Shown here: positions 28,645 through 39,947 of the stretch, one piece after another | Layout: each line of letters begins with the position of its first letter | How positions within the stretch are numbered: position 1 is the stretch's first letter | Origin: Cupriavidus pauculus | GTDB lineage: Bacteria > Pseudomonadota > Gammaproteobacteria > Burkholderiales > Burkholderiaceae | Length of the DNA: 64,000 nt | Assembly (NCBI RefSeq): GCF_002858765.1 | Contig: NZ_PJRP01000002.1 | Span: 62,001-126,000, forward strand | Direction: 5' to 3' | Made by a program: the position numbers and the translations under genes | Notes under the pieces: generated by a model | Seen by the model: the letters and a program-made list of their open reading frames with translations, nothing else | Database searches by the model: none | What the model was told of the DNA's origin: nothing

Positions 28645-30645
28645 ATGGGAATGACGGGGATCAGCGGGAACGACGTGTGGCTGAACGGTGCCACGCCAGC
28701 CTTCAGAGCAGGCTCTGATGCGGCGCGGAACGAGCGGCCGTGGGTGCTTCCGGGGTTGCGTCCGAGGTTGCGTCATATCGTCGCAACCTTCCTGCTGTTT
28801 CTGGCGTGTCTCGTGGCCTGGGGTAGCGCCCACGCGGCAACGGAAGACGACTTCCTGCCCCCCGACCAGGCGTTCAAGTTCGCCGCCCGGCAGATCGATC
28901 CCCAGACCATTGAAGTCCGATTCGATGTGGCGGATGGTTACTACCTGTACCGCGAGCGCTTTGCCTTTGCCGCGCAGCCGGCCGGCGTAAAACTGGGTAC
29001 GCCAGCGATGCCGCAGGGCAAGGTGCATTTCGACGAAACCTTCGGCAAGGACATGGAGACCTATCGGGGCGCCGTCGTCGTAAAGGTACCCGTCGAGCAG
29101 GCGCCGGCCGATGGACGCTGGACGCTGGTGGTGACATCGCAGGGCTGCGCGGACAAGGGCCTGTGCTACCCGCCGATGGAGACCATGTACAAGGTGGGCG
29201 GGTCGGCGCTAGGTAATATTTTTGCCGATCGCAGCGCACCTGCCCGATCGACACCTGCCGCGCCCCAGGCGGACCGCCCCGCTAACGAAACACCCCAAGT
29301 GCCTGCGGTGCGTGGCTCGCAAATCGACGAAAACGATCGCATCGCGGGTGCGCTGGCCAGCCGCAACCTTCCGCTGATCGGCGCGCTGTTCTTCGGGCTT
29401 GGCCTGCTGCTGACGTTCACGCCGTGCGTGCTGCCGATGGTGCCCATCCTGTCGTCGATTGTCGTTGGCGAGCACGTGACGCGGGGGCGAGCCTTTGTCG
29501 TATCGCTGGCCTATGTGCTGGGGATGGCGGTGGTCTACACGGCAGTCGGGGTTGCCGCCGGGTTGGCTGGCGAAGGCCTTGCCGCCGCGCTGCAGACGCC
29601 GTGGGTGCTCGGGGTGTTCGCGGCGCTGCTGATCGCGCTGTCGCTGTCGATGTTCGGTCTCTATGAGCTGCAGCTGCCGCAGCGTTGGCAGACGCGCCTG
29701 ACCGCGTCTTCCAACCGCAGGCAAGGCGGCCAGGTAGTTGGTGCCGCGGCGATGGGTGCGATTTCGGCGCTGATTGTCGGCCCCTGTGTGACCGCGCCGC
29801 TGGCCGGCGCCTTGGCCTATATTGCGCAGACCGGCGATGCGTTTGTCGGCGGCGCCGCGCTGCTGACCATGGCTTTGGGCATGGGCGTGCCGCTGCTGCT
29901 GGTGGGCGTGGGCGCGGGCAATCTGCTGCCGCGCGCAGGCAAATGGATGGAGGCCACCAAGCGTTTCTTCGGCTTCCTGCTGCTTGGCGTGGCGATCTGG
30001 ATGGTCACGCCGGTGCTGCCGGCGTGGGTGGTGATGCTGGCGTGGGCGGCGTTGCTGATCGTCGCCGCCGTGTACCTGGGTGCCTTCGACTCGCTCGGTC
30101 CCGATCCACGTGGGCTGCTGCGCCTGGGCAAGGGTCTGGGGTTGCTGGCGGCACTCGCTGGTGCGATTCAGATTGTAGGGGTGGCCTCCGGCGGCCGTGA
30201 TCCCCTGCAACCGCTTTCGCACTTGGGTAACCTGGCCGGGTCGCCAAGCCAGCCGGCCGCCAGGGAGGCGGTGCGCTTTGAACGTGTGCGAAGCGTGGCG
30301 GAGCTCGATGCCCGCGTGGCGCAGGCCGCTGCGGCAGGACGCCCAGTACTGCTGGATTTCTATGCCGACTGGTGCGTCAGCTGCAAGGAAATGGAAAAGC
30401 TGACGTTCCCCGACGCCAAGGTCAAGGCGCGCCTGGCCAACGTTGTACTCCTGCAGGCCGATGTCACGGCCAACAATGCCGACGACAAGGGGCTGTTGAA
30501 GCGATTTGGCCTGTTCGGGCCGCCGGGGATCATCCTGTTCGGCCCGGACGGCCGTGAGCGCCCGGTTCGCGTGATCGGCTATCAGTCGGCCAACCGCTTC
30601 CTCGACAGCCTGGAGCGTGCGTTCGGCAAGGCGCCGCAGACCTGA
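28645..30645 (+). CDS. dsbD: Thiol:disulfide interchange protein DsbD
   Basis: Membrane electron carrier passing reductant from cytoplasmic thioredoxin to the periplasm. 666 residues with this start. An N-terminal signal segment (IVATFLLFLACLVAWGSAHA) is followed by the periplasmic alpha domain with Cys pair CADKGLCYPP. The eight-helix core has Cys in FTPCVLPM (about 257) and GPCVTAPL (about 379). The C-terminal thioredoxin domain has the CVSC active site (about 576). The N-terminus before the signal is longer than usual, so a later start is possible. It supports c-type cytochrome assembly, consistent with resB/ccsA nearby. Confidence 0.93.
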   Translation: MGMTGISGNDVWLNGATPAFRAGSDAARNERPWVLPGLRPRLRHIVATFLLFLACLVAWGSAHAATEDDFLPPDQAFKFAARQIDPQTIEVRFDVADGYYLYRERFAFAAQPAGVKLGTPAMPQGKVHFDETFGKDMETYRGAVVVKVPVEQAPADGRWTLVVTSQGCADKGLCYPPMETMYKVGGSALGNIFADRSAPARSTPAAPQADRPANETPQVPAVRGSQIDENDRIAGALASRNLPLIGALFFGLGLLLTFTPCVLPMVPILSSIVVGEHVTRGRAFVVSLAYVLGMAVVYTAVGVAAGLAGEGLAAALQTPWVLGVFAALLIALSLSMFGLYELQLPQRWQTRLTASSNRRQGGQVVGAAAMGAISALIVGPCVTAPLAGALAYIAQTGDAFVGGAALLTMALGMGVPLLLVGVGAGNLLPRAGKWMEATKRFFGFLLLGVAIWMVTPVLPAWVVMLAWAALLIVAAVYLGAFDSLGPDPRGLLRLGKGLGLLAALAGAIQIVGVASGGRDPLQPLSHLGNLAGSPSQPAAREAVRFERVRSVAELDARVAQAAAAGRPVLLDFYADWCVSCKEMEKLTFPDAKVKARLANVVLLQADVTANNADDKGLLKRFGLFGPPGIILFGPDGRERPVRVIGYQSANRFLDSLERAFGKAPQT

Positions 30646-30686
30646 AACCGGCACACCAGCCCACTGGCCAATGGACCGGGCTCCCG

Positions 30687-31961
30687 CTATCGGTCCAGCC
30701 AGCGTCCCAGTGCCCAGATGCCAGCGATGGTGGCCACTACGCCGCCCATCAGGCCGATGGACCACCAGAAACCGTCCGGCTCCTGCAGCCACGGCATGCG
30801 CGCGAAGTTCATGCCGAACACGCCTGTAATCAAGGTCAGCGGCATGAACAGGGCCGTGATGATCGTCAGCGCCCGCATCGTGCGGTTGGTCCGGTGCGCC
30901 ACGGCCGAGAAGTGGATCTGCACAGCCGATTCGATCGAATCCTCAAGCCGCCGGGCGTGCGCCAGAACCCGCATGATGTGCTCCATCAGGTCGGTGAGTC
31001 GCACGAGCAGCACTTCGTCGCGGCTGGCCGCGCCTGGGTCGCCGTCGCCGGCGCTGTAGCGGTTGTCGAGCAAGCTGTCGCGGAATTCCTGGAGCGCGTC
31101 GCGTTGTTCCTCGCTCAGGTTTTCAAGCCGCCGCAGCTGGATACGCGCGTCGAGCAGGCCTTCCCAGCTCGAAAAGCTCTGCCGGGCGCTCAGCAGTGCG
31201 CGTTGCCAGCGGTCGAGCTGACGCGTCAGCGGCGTCCGCAGGTCCAGGTAGCGGTCTACCATGGCATTCAGCAGCCGCAGCATCAGGTCTTCCGGCCGCG
31301 TGGGCGGGCGAACACCATGCATCAGCGACGCGGCGCCGTTGGCGCGCGCCGGGGTGGATTGCGGCGAGCCGCAGGTGTCCAGCAGCCGTTGCCTGACCTG
31401 ATCGAGGGTGCGGGACGGCGACGGGCGCACCGTGACCAGCACATTGTCGAAGACAAAGAAGGCCACCGGCTGCGTGTCGATGCGCGCCAGCGCGGGCAGG
31501 AACCCCGGCGCGTACTTGCGCGAGGCCTTGCGGGGGGCCGGCATCGCCGTGGTGGCTCCCTGTCCCGGTTGGGGCGACGTAGCGGCTGCCGAGGCGACGG
31601 TTGCGGGTGCGGTCGTGGCCGTGCCAACGGTGTCGCCGGCCTGCGCGGCATCCGCCTCGGCAAACTGCCGGCTGGTCTCGAAGGTCAGCTTGCGGAAGAT
31701 CACCATGTCGTACGCATTGGTCGTGTCGAAGAACGACGGATGCGCAGGGTTGGTGGCGTCGGCCAGATGCAGGTCCAGGATGGGCCCGCCGGTCAGCGCC
31801 ACCAGGCGGTCGCGCCACGCGGCAGGCTCGGGCGTCACCTCTTCGGTGGCAAAGTCGGCCCAGACAAAGCGCGCGGCGGCGTTGCCGGAGAGAAAGTCCC
31901 GCGCGGCGTCCAGCGTCGCGAGCGGGTGCACCTGGCTGGCCGAGAAGCCGAGTAGCTGCAT
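30687..31961 (-). CDS. corA: CorA-family magnesium/divalent metal transporter
   Basis: Inner-membrane Mg2+ channel of the CorA/ZntB family, 424 residues. Two C-terminal membrane helices flank the selectivity motif GMN (FGMNF, about 383). The N-terminal cytoplasmic domain is long and contains an Ala/Pro/Thr-rich insertion (about 110-150). It begins 17 nt after hemB on the same strand, so a hemB-corA operon is likely. Mg2+ or another divalent metal is the likely substrate; ZntB-like Zn transport is the alternative. Confidence 0.9.
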   Translation of the reverse strand: MQLLGFSASQVHPLATLDAARDFLSGNAAARFVWADFATEEVTPEPAAWRDRLVALTGGPILDLHLADATNPAHPSFFDTTNAYDMVIFRKLTFETSRQFAEADAAQAGDTVGTATTAPATVASAAATSPQPGQGATTAMPAPRKASRKYAPGFLPALARIDTQPVAFFVFDNVLVTVRPSPSRTLDQVRQRLLDTCGSPQSTPARANGAASLMHGVRPPTRPEDLMLRLLNAMVDRYLDLRTPLTRQLDRWQRALLSARQSFSSWEGLLDARIQLRRLENLSEEQRDALQEFRDSLLDNRYSAGDGDPGAASRDEVLLVRLTDLMEHIMRVLAHARRLEDSIESAVQIHFSAVAHRTNRTMRALTIITALFMPLTLITGVFGMNFARMPWLQEPDGFWWSIGLMGGVVATIAGIWALGRWLDR

Positions 31962-31978
31962 GCGGCTGCGTTGGCCGG

Positions 31979-33944
<1,966 letters not shown>

Positions 33945-34268
33945 TTACGTAGAGCCGGCGGACAGGGCGCTGGCAAGGGGCCAGTGCATACGTCGCCACA
34001 GACACTGACCTAAGTCAATCCGGAAAGCGATTTATTGTACAATAACCCGGTTTACGGTCTCCTGAGCGGGTGACGTGTGGCATCCTTGCCGGATGTCATC
34101 GGCGAACTCTGAAATTGGATCGGGAACATTGTCCCGGATCAAGAATAAGGCGTCGCGCATACGCGTTACCGGCTTCTGCCCCATGGCGTCTCCTCACCGC
34201 CGGGCAGGGGGATAAGGACGACCGGCATGCATTACGGTGTTCATAACAAAATCTGACAAGGTGTACGG
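33945..34268 (+). promoter_or_regulatory. Control region and long leader upstream of cytochrome c4 gene
   Basis: A 324-nt non-coding gap. The palindrome TTATTGTACAATAA (34032-34045) contains the possible -10 TACAAT (34038-34043). About 27 nt upstream, CTGAC-CTAA-GTCAA (34005-34018) resembles an FNR/ANR dyad, centred near -38 to -42 from the inferred start. The remaining leader of about 220 nt has small inverted repeats (e.g. around 34111-34141) and no convincing coding sequence. Confidence 0.4.
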
Positions 34269-34928
34269 ATGAACCGCATTGCGAAACTTTTGGGAGTCAT
34301 GGCACTGGCAGTTCCGCTGGGTGCGATGACAGGGTTGGTATCTGCCGCAGAGCAGGCCCCCGCCAAGGCGGATCCCGCCAAGGGCGAAACGCTTTACACG
34401 CAAGGTGTTCCCGATCGCAATGTCCCGGCATGCTTCTCCTGCCACGGCACCGCCGGCAACAGCACGGCCGCCGTCAATCCCAAGTTGGCTGGCCAGCAGG
34501 GCGATTACGTTCACAAGCAGCTAGCGGATTTCAAGGCCAAGTCGCGCGACAACGCCATCATGTCGCTGTATGCCCAGGCGCTGAGCGACCAGGACATGAA
34601 GGACATCGGCGCCTACCTGGCCAAGCAGCAGCTCAAGCCGGCCACGGCCAAGAACAAGACGACGATCGAGGAAGGCCAGAAGATCTACCGCGGGGGTATC
34701 GCCGCCAAGGGCGTGCCGGCCTGTGCAGGCTGCCACGGACCGACCGGCGCCGGCATTCCGGCCCAGTATCCGCGCATTGGAGGCCAGTATTCCGAGTACA
34801 CCGAAGCGCAACTGGTGGCGTTCCGCCAGGGCACCCGAAAGAACAATTCGGTCATGAGCACGATTACCGCCAGGATGTCGGATGTCGAGATCAAGGCGGT
34901 GGCGGATTACGTCGCCGGCGTCCGTTAA
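34269..34928 (+). CDS. Di-haem cytochrome c4
   Basis: Periplasmic electron carrier, 219 residues. A cleavable signal peptide (LLGVMALAVPLGAMTGLVSA) is followed by two homologous halves, each with a haem site: CFSCH near residue 55 and CAGCH near 152. Axial methionines are likely in IMSLYAQALS and SVMSTITARM. It probably donates electrons to a terminal oxidase. It lies directly before the resB-ccsA c-type cytochrome assembly genes, from which a terminator separates it. Confidence 0.95.
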   Translation: MNRIAKLLGVMALAVPLGAMTGLVSAAEQAPAKADPAKGETLYTQGVPDRNVPACFSCHGTAGNSTAAVNPKLAGQQGDYVHKQLADFKAKSRDNAIMSLYAQALSDQDMKDIGAYLAKQQLKPATAKNKTTIEEGQKIYRGGIAAKGVPACAGCHGPTGAGIPAQYPRIGGQYSEYTEAQLVAFRQGTRKNNSVMSTITARMSDVEIKAVADYVAGVR

Positions 34929-34997
34929 GTCGTATCAGGCCAGCATGTCCGGAGATTCCCTTGGGGGATGAACCGGATGCGCGGGCAACAATCGAAG

Positions 34998-35034
34998 AGG
35001 GTGGCCTGCTTGCCAAAGCATGTCCACCCTTTTT
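34998..35034 (+). terminator. Terminator after cytochrome c4 gene
   Basis: AGGGTGG (34998-35004) pairs with CCACCCT (35024-35030), with an inner GCTT/AAGC stem, followed by TTTT. Confidence 0.75.
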
Positions 35035-35126
35035 CATTTTCAGCGGCACCACATCGCGTCACATCGGCGCGCAACACTGGCGCCAACCATAATTAGCGCC
35101 AAACCGGCTTTCAGGCTTTACCGCAC

Positions 35127-37379
35127 ATGTCGACCCCATCCACTTCAGGGCTGCACCTGAAGACCCAACACCGCGTGCTGCGGGATGCCGTCGAGTTGAT
35201 GTCCTCGATGCGCTTTGCCATCACGCTGCTGACGGTGATTGCCATTGCCAGCATCATCGGCACCGTGCTCAAGCAGAACGAACCGTATCCGAACTACGTG
35301 AACCAGTTCGGGCCGTTCTGGGCGGATCTGTTCCACACACTGTCGCTGCAGAAGGTGTACAGCTCGTGGTGGTTCCTGCTGATCCTGGCATTCCTGGTGA
35401 TCTCCACATCGTTGTGTATTGCGCGCAACGCCCCGAAGATGATCGTCGACATGCGCTCGTGGAAAGACCACGTGCGCGAGCGCAGCCTGCGCGCGTTTCA
35501 TCATCGCGGGGAATACGAGGCGCCGCGCGGCCGCGCCGAAGCTGCGGCGCGCCTGGGTGCGCTGCTGCGCAACCGCGGATTCCGCGTCAAGCCGGTGGAG
35601 CATGACGGCGCGACCCTGCTGGCTGCCAAGGCGGGCGCGGCCAACAAGCTTGGCTACATCCTGGCGCACACGGCCATCGTGGTGATCTGCGTGGGCGGCC
35701 TGCTGGACGGTGACATGCTGATCCGCGCGCAGATGTGGTTCGGCGGCAAGTCGCCCATCGCCGGCAACGCCATCATCAGCGAGATTCCCGCAAAGCACCG
35801 CCTGTCGCCGGCCAACCCGGGATTCCGCGGCAACGCGTTCGTGCCGGAGGGCGCCACCGTCTCCACGGCCATCCTGAACATCGCCGATGGCGCGCTGGTG
35901 CAGGACCTGCCGTTCACGATCACGCTCAAGAAGTTCACCGTCGACTACTACTCCACTGGCATGCCAAAGCTGTTCGCGTCGGATGTGGTCGTGACCGACC
36001 GCGCCACGGGCAAGCGGACCGAGGCGACGATCAAGGTCAACGAGCCGCTGATTGTCGATGGTGTGGCCATCTACCAGTCCAGCTTCGAGGACGGTGGCTC
36101 GAAACTGAAGTTCGTCGGCTACCCGATGTCGGGCAGCACCCACGGTACTTTCCCGATCGCCGGCACGGTGGGCGGCAATGTGGAGCTGACCGGGACGGGC
36201 ACGGCCGCGGACCAGGACAGCTTGACCGTTGAATTCAGCGATTTCCGACAAATCAACGTCGAGACGGTGACCGACGCTTCGGGCAAGGCCGATGTGCGCG
36301 GTGTGGCGCGCAAGTCGTCGCTGGGCGTGCTTGAGCAGCACCTGGGCTCGGCAGCCAGCCTGGACAAGGAAAAGAACCTGCGCAATGTGGGCCCGTCGGT
36401 GCAGTACAAGCTGCGCGACCGCACCGGGCAGGCGCGTGAATTCAACAACTACATGCTGCCGGTGCAGCTCGACGGCCAGACCGTGTTCCTGGCCGGCATG
36501 CGCGATTCGCCCAGCGAACAGTTCCGTTATCTGCGGATTCCCGCCGACGATCAGCGCAGTGTGGCCGACTGGATGCGCCTGCGCGCCGCGTTGCAGAGCA
36601 GCGCCATGCGCGGCGAGGCTGCGCGCCGCTTCGCGGCCGTGTCGATGCCCGGCGATGACAAGGTGACGCTGCGCAAGCAACTGGCGGAAAGCGCCCAGCG
36701 GGCCATGGACCTGTTTGCCGGCGCCACGCGTTCGTCGCCCGATGCGCCGCCCGGGGGCTTCACCGCGATCGCTGCCTTCCTCGAAAAATCGGTGCCGCAG
36801 GGCGAGCAGCAGAAGGCTGCAGATGTCCTGCTCAAGATTCTCAACGGTTCGATGTGGGAACTCTGGCAACTGGCGCGCGAGCAGGACAAGCAGCCCGTGA
36901 TCCCCAACGACGCGCAGAGTGGCCAGTTTCTGCAGCAGGCCATCAACGCGCTGTCGGACAGTTTCTTCTACGCGGCGCCCGTATTTTTGCAGCTCGACGA
37001 CTTCCAGGAGGTCAAGGCCAGCGTGTTCCAGATGACCCGTGCGCCGGGCAAGAACATCGTGTATCTTGGCTGCCTGCTGCTGGTGCTGGGCGTGTTCGCG
37101 ATGTTCTATATCCGCGAGCGCCGCGTCTGGATCTGGATCAAGGACAAGCAACCTGATGACGCCGGAGACTCCGCTCGCAGTCACGTGCTGATGGCCATGT
37201 CGACGCAGCGCCGCACAATGGATTTCGAGAAGGAATTCGTCACATTGCGCGACGACGTCGGCCGTGCCGTTGGTGCGGAAGTGACGCCCGCGCAAGCAGA
37301 CGGCACCGCGCCGATGACGCACGCGGCACCGCGATCCGACGCATCAGGGCCCGATGATAAACAGGGGCCGTCGCTATAG
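35127..37379 (+). CDS. resB: Cytochrome c biogenesis protein ResB (Ccs1/CcsB)
   Basis: System II haem-handling membrane protein, 750 residues. Early membrane helices (FAITLLTVIAIASIIGTVL, WWFLLILAFLVISTSLCIA) and a third near 180 (LAHTAIVVICVGGLL) precede a large periplasmic domain. A last helix lies near residue 645 (VYLGCLLLVLGVFAMFYI), then a cytoplasmic tail. It works with CcsA to export haem and attach it to CXXCH proteins such as the adjacent cytochrome c4. Confidence 0.94.
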   Translation: MSTPSTSGLHLKTQHRVLRDAVELMSSMRFAITLLTVIAIASIIGTVLKQNEPYPNYVNQFGPFWADLFHTLSLQKVYSSWWFLLILAFLVISTSLCIARNAPKMIVDMRSWKDHVRERSLRAFHHRGEYEAPRGRAEAAARLGALLRNRGFRVKPVEHDGATLLAAKAGAANKLGYILAHTAIVVICVGGLLDGDMLIRAQMWFGGKSPIAGNAIISEIPAKHRLSPANPGFRGNAFVPEGATVSTAILNIADGALVQDLPFTITLKKFTVDYYSTGMPKLFASDVVVTDRATGKRTEATIKVNEPLIVDGVAIYQSSFEDGGSKLKFVGYPMSGSTHGTFPIAGTVGGNVELTGTGTAADQDSLTVEFSDFRQINVETVTDASGKADVRGVARKSSLGVLEQHLGSAASLDKEKNLRNVGPSVQYKLRDRTGQAREFNNYMLPVQLDGQTVFLAGMRDSPSEQFRYLRIPADDQRSVADWMRLRAALQSSAMRGEAARRFAAVSMPGDDKVTLRKQLAESAQRAMDLFAGATRSSPDAPPGGFTAIAAFLEKSVPQGEQQKAADVLLKILNGSMWELWQLAREQDKQPVIPNDAQSGQFLQQAINALSDSFFYAAPVFLQLDDFQEVKASVFQMTRAPGKNIVYLGCLLLVLGVFAMFYIRERRVWIWIKDKQPDDAGDSARSHVLMAMSTQRRTMDFEKEFVTLRDDVGRAVGAEVTPAQADGTAPMTHAAPRSDASGPDDKQGPSL

Positions 37380-37485
37380 TAGAAAGAGGGCTTTCCGGCG
37401 GCCGGAAATACAAGATTCCCGGCCTGCCGCGCCACGTTGATACCGCAGACATTACAGGTGCATCGCACCGCAGAGCAGGAATGCC

Positions 37486-38709
37486 ATGTCCTCCAATCTC
37501 AACCACGCCACTTCAGGCCTGACGCCGCGACAAAATGCCGCAGCCGGCAATGTGCCGCACGACCCGGCACAGCTGGAAGCCGATTTCCTTGAACCCTCGT
37601 TCCTGCGTCGTCTGACCTGGGTCGACTGGGCGTTTGCGCTGCTGCTGGTACTGGGCGCGGGGTTTGCGCTGGCGCGCTATGGCCACTGGATGAACGTGTA
37701 CGACAAGGCCGTGCTGATTGCCGCCGTGCCTACGTTCGCGTTGCTCGGCTGGCACTGGAAGGCGGTGCGACCGCTCATGGTCGGCATCGCGGTGCTGTCG
37801 CTACTTGCCATCCAGATGTACCAGGGCAACCTGGCGCGCGCCGAGCAGGCCTTCTTCCTCAAGTACTTCCTGTCGAGCCAGTCGGCCATCCTGTGGATGA
37901 GCGCACTGGTGTTCCTCTCGACGCTGTTCTACTGGGTCGGGTTTGTCTCAAAATCGGACACCGGGTCGAGCCTGGGAAGCAAGCTGTGCTGGGCGGCCGT
38001 GGTGCTGGGTTTCACGGGCCTGATGGTGCGCTGGTACGAGTCGTACCTGATTGGCGCCGATATCGGCCATATCCCCATCTCGAATCTCTACGAAGTCTTT
38101 GTTCTCTTCACGCTGATCACGTCGCTGTTCTACCTGTACTACGAGCGCCGCTACGCCACGCGGGCGCTGGGGTCGTTCGTGATGCTGGTGGTATCGGCCG
38201 CCGTGGGTTTCCTGCTCTGGTACACGGTCACCCGCAATGCGCAGGAGATCCAGCCGTTGGTGCCGGCCCTGCAGAGCTGGTGGATGAAGATCCACGTACC
38301 GGCCAACTTCATCGGCTACGGCACGTTCGCGCTGGCTGCGATGGTGTCGGTGGCGTACCTGCTCAAGCAGCGGGGCATCCTGGCAGAGCGCCTGCCGTCG
38401 CTGGAGCTGCTTGATGATGTGATGTACAAGGCAATTGCGGTGGGCTTCGCCTTCTTCACGATTGCCACGATCCTTGGCGCGCTGTGGGCGGCCGAGGCAT
38501 GGGGCGGCTACTGGAGCTGGGATCCGAAGGAGACCTGGGCGCTGATCGTCTGGCTGAACTACGCGGCCTGGCTGCACATGCGGCTGATGAAGGGCTTGCG
38601 CGGTACGGTGGCGGCCTGGTGGGCGCTGGTCGGCCTGCTGGTCACGACCTTCGCGTTCCTGGGCGTGAACATGTTTCTGTCCGGCCTGCACAGCTACGGC
38701 GAACTCTGA
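37486..38709 (+). CDS. ccsA: Cytochrome c biogenesis protein CcsA/ResC (haem handling)
   Basis: Polytopic partner of ResB, 407 residues. The tryptophan-rich haem-binding signature WGGYWSWDPKETW lies near residue 340, flanked by conserved histidines (KIHVPANFIGYG, AAWLHMRL). An N-terminal extension of about 60 residues precedes the first helix. It lies 106 nt after resB; the gap holds a small TTTCCGG/CCGGAAA repeat. A terminator follows. Confidence 0.94.
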   Translation: MSSNLNHATSGLTPRQNAAAGNVPHDPAQLEADFLEPSFLRRLTWVDWAFALLLVLGAGFALARYGHWMNVYDKAVLIAAVPTFALLGWHWKAVRPLMVGIAVLSLLAIQMYQGNLARAEQAFFLKYFLSSQSAILWMSALVFLSTLFYWVGFVSKSDTGSSLGSKLCWAAVVLGFTGLMVRWYESYLIGADIGHIPISNLYEVFVLFTLITSLFYLYYERRYATRALGSFVMLVVSAAVGFLLWYTVTRNAQEIQPLVPALQSWWMKIHVPANFIGYGTFALAAMVSVAYLLKQRGILAERLPSLELLDDVMYKAIAVGFAFFTIATILGALWAAEAWGGYWSWDPKETWALIVWLNYAAWLHMRLMKGLRGTVAAWWALVGLLVTTFAFLGVNMFLSGLHSYGEL

Positions 38710-38733
38710 TTCGCTACCGGACTCCGGATCGAG

Positions 38734-38765
38734 AAGCCTGTCCCTGCGACAGGCTTTTTGTTTTT
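38734..38765 (+). terminator. Terminator after ccsA
   Basis: AAGCCTGTC (38734-38742) pairs with GACAGGCTT (38748-38756) around CCTGC, followed by a T-rich run. Confidence 0.9.
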
Positions 38766-38854
38766 CCGGACGGCTCAGGTTGCCCAAGCTGCCCGTGGTA
38801 GACAGCGCAAAAGTCACTTTAAGCAAGAAAACGCCACTTTTTTTCGGATCGGAC

Positions 38855-38882
38855 GGAATAGGGACGTCACATCGGGTGTTTA
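38855..38882 (+). promoter_or_regulatory. Possible ECF-type promoter upstream of the lipoprotein gene
   Basis: GGAATA (38855-38860) and TGTTTA (38877-38882) with 16-nt spacing resemble the GGAAT-N16-GTT pattern of some ECF promoters. Autoregulation by the ECF sigma factor encoded just downstream would fit, but the assignment is weak. Confidence 0.25.
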
Positions 38883-38936
38883 CTGAAGGTACACGGCGCC
38901 GACGGTCGGCACCGCCCCGGAGAAGGAGACCTGAAG

Positions 38937-39380
38937 ATGAATACTCGTCACACTGTTGTATCCGCTGCCGTATCCACACTTCGTCCGTTTGCGATTGCCG
39001 CTGGCGCCGCCACGATCCTGCTGGCTGGCTGTTCCAACATGGGCATGGGAATGGGTGGGGCCGGCGAAATGCCGCCGACCGTGAAGGTGACCAACGGCGT
39101 GCTGACCGATCCGCAAGGCCTGACGCTCTATACGTTCGACCGTGATCCCGCCAACGGCGGCAAGAGCGTTTGCAACGGCATGTGCGCCACCAACTGGCCG
39201 CCGCTGCTGGCAGAGCCGGGCAAGTCCGCGTCGGGCAGCTACTCGGTCATCACGCGTGACGACGGTACGCGCCAGTACGCCTACAAGGGCATGCCGTTGT
39301 ACCGCTTTGCCAAGGATGCCAAGGCGGGCGACCGCACGGGCGACAACCTCAACAACGTCTGGCACGTGGCCAAGCCCTGA
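38937..39380 (+). CDS. Secreted-repeat (COG4315) lipoprotein
   Basis: 147 residues. A signal peptide with lipobox LLAGC (Cys about 32) is followed by two copies of the secreted repeat of PF03640 type (LTLYTFDRDPANGGKSVCNG, then MPLYRFAKDAKAGDRTGDN). The conserved CxxxCATNWPPLLA segment lies between them. Family function is unknown; members often accompany ECF sigma factors. It starts after GGAGAAGGAGACCTGAAG and lies 33 nt before the sigma factor gene, so it belongs to the same unit. Confidence 0.88.
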   Translation: MNTRHTVVSAAVSTLRPFAIAAGAATILLAGCSNMGMGMGGAGEMPPTVKVTNGVLTDPQGLTLYTFDRDPANGGKSVCNGMCATNWPPLLAEPGKSASGSYSVITRDDGTRQYAYKGMPLYRFAKDAKAGDRTGDNLNNVWHVAKP

Positions 39381-39413
39381 TTGTCGGACGCCTGAACGCA
39401 AGGCAACCACGGC

Positions 39414-39947
39414 ATGGATGGCTTTGACCGCCAGCTGGTGGCGCTGGCGCCGCGGCTGCGGCGCCACGCGCGCGGCCTGACTGGCGACGCCGCGCTGGCC
39501 GACGACCTGGTGCAGGACACGCTGGAGCGTGCCCTGCGCTACCGCTGGCGATTCCGCCTGCGTCCCGGATCGCTATGGGGCGACGGTGCCGACGGCCTGT
39601 TGCCCTGGTTGCTGACGCTGATGCACCGCCTGCGGCTGAACGGGCTGCGCCGGGCGGACCTGGTCAGCGTGACCGACGAACCGCCGGAAGTAGCGATCCC
39701 CGGCGACGATCCGGGGCTGCGACGCGACCTGATCAGAGCGCTGGCCGCATTGCCGGAGCCCCAGCGAGCCGTGTTGCTGCTGGTCAGCCTGGAGCAGTTT
39801 TCGTACGCGGAAGCCGCTCAGGTTCTTGAAGTCCCCATCGGCACGGTGATGTCACGCCTGAGCCGTGCCCGTGAACACATGCGCCGCCTGCTCGACGGCG
39901 GCGCGAAGGACGTTGCGGCGCCGAATGTGCTGCAACGGGTGAAATGA
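39414..39947 (+). CDS. RNA polymerase ECF-type sigma factor
   Basis: Alternative sigma factor, 177 residues. Region 2 shows ADDLVQDTLERALRYRWRF, with an extended loop (RLRPGSLWGDGADG) before LLPWLLTLMHR. Region 4 shows LPEPQRAVLLLVSLEQFSYA and VPIGTVMSRLSRAR. Its stop overlaps the start of the anti-sigma gene. The neighbours (lipoprotein, MsrP/MsrQ) suggest an envelope oxidative-stress regulon. Confidence 0.93.
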   Translation: MDGFDRQLVALAPRLRRHARGLTGDAALADDLVQDTLERALRYRWRFRLRPGSLWGDGADGLLPWLLTLMHRLRLNGLRRADLVSVTDEPPEVAIPGDDPGLRRDLIRALAALPEPQRAVLLLVSLEQFSYAEAAQVLEVPIGTVMSRLSRAREHMRRLLDGGAKDVAAPNVLQRVK

